Assembly (NCBI RefSeq): GCF_014641195.1
Contig: NZ_BMHQ01000001.1
Coordinates: 335,199 to 399,198, forward strand
Reading direction: 5' to 3'
Source: Marinithermofilum abyssi
GTDB lineage: Bacteria; Bacillota; Bacilli; Thermoactinomycetales; DSM-45169
Length of the DNA stretch: 64,000 bases
Part shown: positions 63,054-64,000 of the stretch, one piece after another
How the letters are laid out: every line of letters starts with the position of its first letter
Numbering within the stretch: position 1 is the stretch's first letter
The notes under the pieces: model-generated
Told to the model about the DNA's origin: nothing
What the model saw: only the letters and a program-made list of their open reading frames with translations
Databases searched by the model: none
Made by a program: the position numbers and the translations under genes

Positions 63054-64000
63054 TCATTTCTTATCTCGGGAAAAAGGATAGAGCAGGATCATGGTCAACA
63101 GGAAAAGATTAAGCACACCGGACAAGGGGTAAAGAAACTGGACCAATGTTTGAAAACCCAGATGACTTAGCGGGGTCAACACAGCCAATATGACGGCTCC
63201 GATGATCCAGCGGGGAATGTTCCAGTGATCTGAGAGGCGAAAAACCAAACCATGCACGTTGCTCGCGGCGGTGGTGTAAATCGCTAGCCATAAGACCAGG
63301 GAGATCGTAAACACCCAAATCTTTGAATAGCTCTTTACCAAAGCAAACAAGGGAATCTCGTATTGGGAAATGAGATGGGTTACTTTTAATAGGGAATAAT
63401 TATAAAGATACGCCACTAATCCCAAACATCCGGCACTCAAAATTCCCGCCGTCCAGATTTCAGCAGGATGCCGTATTTGCGAACCAACCGTTGATAACAC
63501 AGCCAGCAATGAAATGATATTAAAGGCGGCGTAAGTGATGGCAGAAGGCCATACCGGTAATGCGGATGTTGTTTCTGACACTGTTAACGGGACGGATGGG
63601 TTGCTGAGGAGGAACTCGATGCACACCCATATCAGCACGGATGTCATCACAGGAATAATGAAGGTATTCATGGCCATCAATCCGCGGATATCAAAAAATA
63701 AAATCATCATCACCGCAATGGCCATCACCAAGGCACCCGCTATAAACGAGCCGCTCCATTGTTCAAAAGTCGCCCCGCTGCCCGCCACCATCACCAATGT
63801 ACTTGTCAATAGAAACAAAAGCACCAACTGATCAAACCACTGCCCCGCCCGCGGACCTAAGATATGAGCCAATATTTCCGAGTAATGGCGTGTTCCTTTC
63901 TGCCAGCTGATCGTAAGGATTACCACACTGGCCAAGCAAAACAAGAGCATGGCCAATAGAATGCTGGAACCGCTGTGATTCCCGTATGAACCGAAAAACT
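63054..64000 (-). CDS. YkvI-like amino-acid/polyamine permease-family protein, partial
   Basis: At least 315 residues with the 5' end beyond the window (the frame is open to 64000). About nine hydrophobic helices are visible: LLFCLASVVILTISW, LVLLFLLTSTLVMVAG, ALVMAIAVMMILFF, IIGAVILAVLTPLSHLG and FLLTMILLYPF. The pattern and PSAITYAAFNIISLLAVLS resemble the YkvI/spore-germination permease branch of the APC superfamily. The substrate is unknown. An internal TTG/ATG near 63956 is not the start. It overlaps nothing and is followed by plsC after about 60 bp. Confidence 0.8.
   Translation of the reverse strand, partial: FFGSYGNHSGSSILLAMLLFCLASVVILTISWQKGTRHYSEILAHILGPRAGQWFDQLVLLFLLTSTLVMVAGSGATFEQWSGSFIAGALVMAIAVMMILFFDIRGLMAMNTFIIPVMTSVLIWVCIEFLLSNPSVPLTVSETTSALPVWPSAITYAAFNIISLLAVLSTVGSQIRHPAEIWTAGILSAGCLGLVAYLYNYSLLKVTHLISQYEIPLFALVKSYSKIWVFTISLVLWLAIYTTAASNVHGLVFRLSDHWNIPRWIIGAVILAVLTPLSHLGFQTLVQFLYPLSGVLNLFLLTMILLYPFSRDKK

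Noticed and set aside
1-64000. CRISPR arrays, tRNA or rRNA genes, riboswitches
   Set aside because: No evenly spaced direct repeats, cloverleaf genes or known riboswitch cores were seen by reading; a covariance-model search would be decisive.

Overview
The window is a Gram-positive, endospore-forming bacterial chromosome segment of moderately high G+C. It most resembles the Thermoactinomycetaceae (Kroppenstedtia, Desmospora, Melghirimyces or Planifilum type). The evidence is a secreted M14 peptidase resembling carboxypeptidase T of Thermoactinomyces vulgaris, a YheC/D spore-coat ATP-grasp protein, a forespore-type (sigma-G-like) promoter before pbpG, and Bacillus-like synteny (speB-speE/pbpG/ywhD; walRKHIJ-htrA-yyzF-rlmH; purA-dnaB-rplI-gdpP-yybS; rpsR-ssb-rpsF-ychF-yyzM). 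The genus is an inference.

Left part (1-11 kb): a beta-oxidation/butyrate-type operon on the minus strand (thiolase, 3-hydroxybutyryl-CoA dehydrogenase, two acyl-CoA dehydrogenases, the last cut by the window edge). A possible cre site and a TetR-type palindrome lie in front of it. Next come an unknown membrane-anchored coiled-coil protein, a J-domain/VanW fusion protein and a FadF-type ETF:quinone oxidoreductase with a FadR-like box over its promoter. A scar follows: a truncated GNAT acetyltransferase and a frameshifted ureohydrolase remnant.

Lysine fermentation block (11-20.5 kb): kdd-kamA-kamB-kamC-kamD-kamE reads leftward from a near-consensus sigma-54 promoter. The sigma-54 activator gene lies directly upstream. 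The pathway converts lysine through beta-lysine and 3,5-diaminohexanoate toward acetyl/butyryl-CoA units that the thiolase/Hbd/acyl-CoA dehydrogenase operon could process. The cleavage enzyme (kce) and deaminase (kal) are not in the window.

Middle (21-43 kb): surface and secreted proteins (LPXTG-like protein, carboxypeptidase T, a repetitive secreted protein), an MFS exporter, a peptide-binding lipoprotein, argS with a DUF1934 gene, speE-speB diverging from pbpG, ywhD, a membrane GGDEF/histidine-kinase hybrid, murP-murQ for N-acetylmuramic acid recovery, a protein of unknown family and a YheC/D protein.

Right part (43-64 kb): a zincin gene sits in front of walRKHIJ, followed by htrA, yyzF and rlmH on the plus strand. 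These converge on the minus-strand replication/translation cluster purA, dnaB, rplI, gdpP, yybS, mazG-like, rpsR-ssb-rpsF, ychF and yyzM. Then come an acyltransferase gene broken by an apparent 8-bp deletion and a partial permease. By analogy with Bacillus, oriC should lie beyond the right edge.

A roughly 190-bp repeat with terminal inverted repeats occurs three times (212-405, 29201-29383 inverted, 49560-49746) and looks like a MITE. A 36-bp palindrome occurs twice as a gene-end hairpin. I saw no tRNA, rRNA or CRISPR array.
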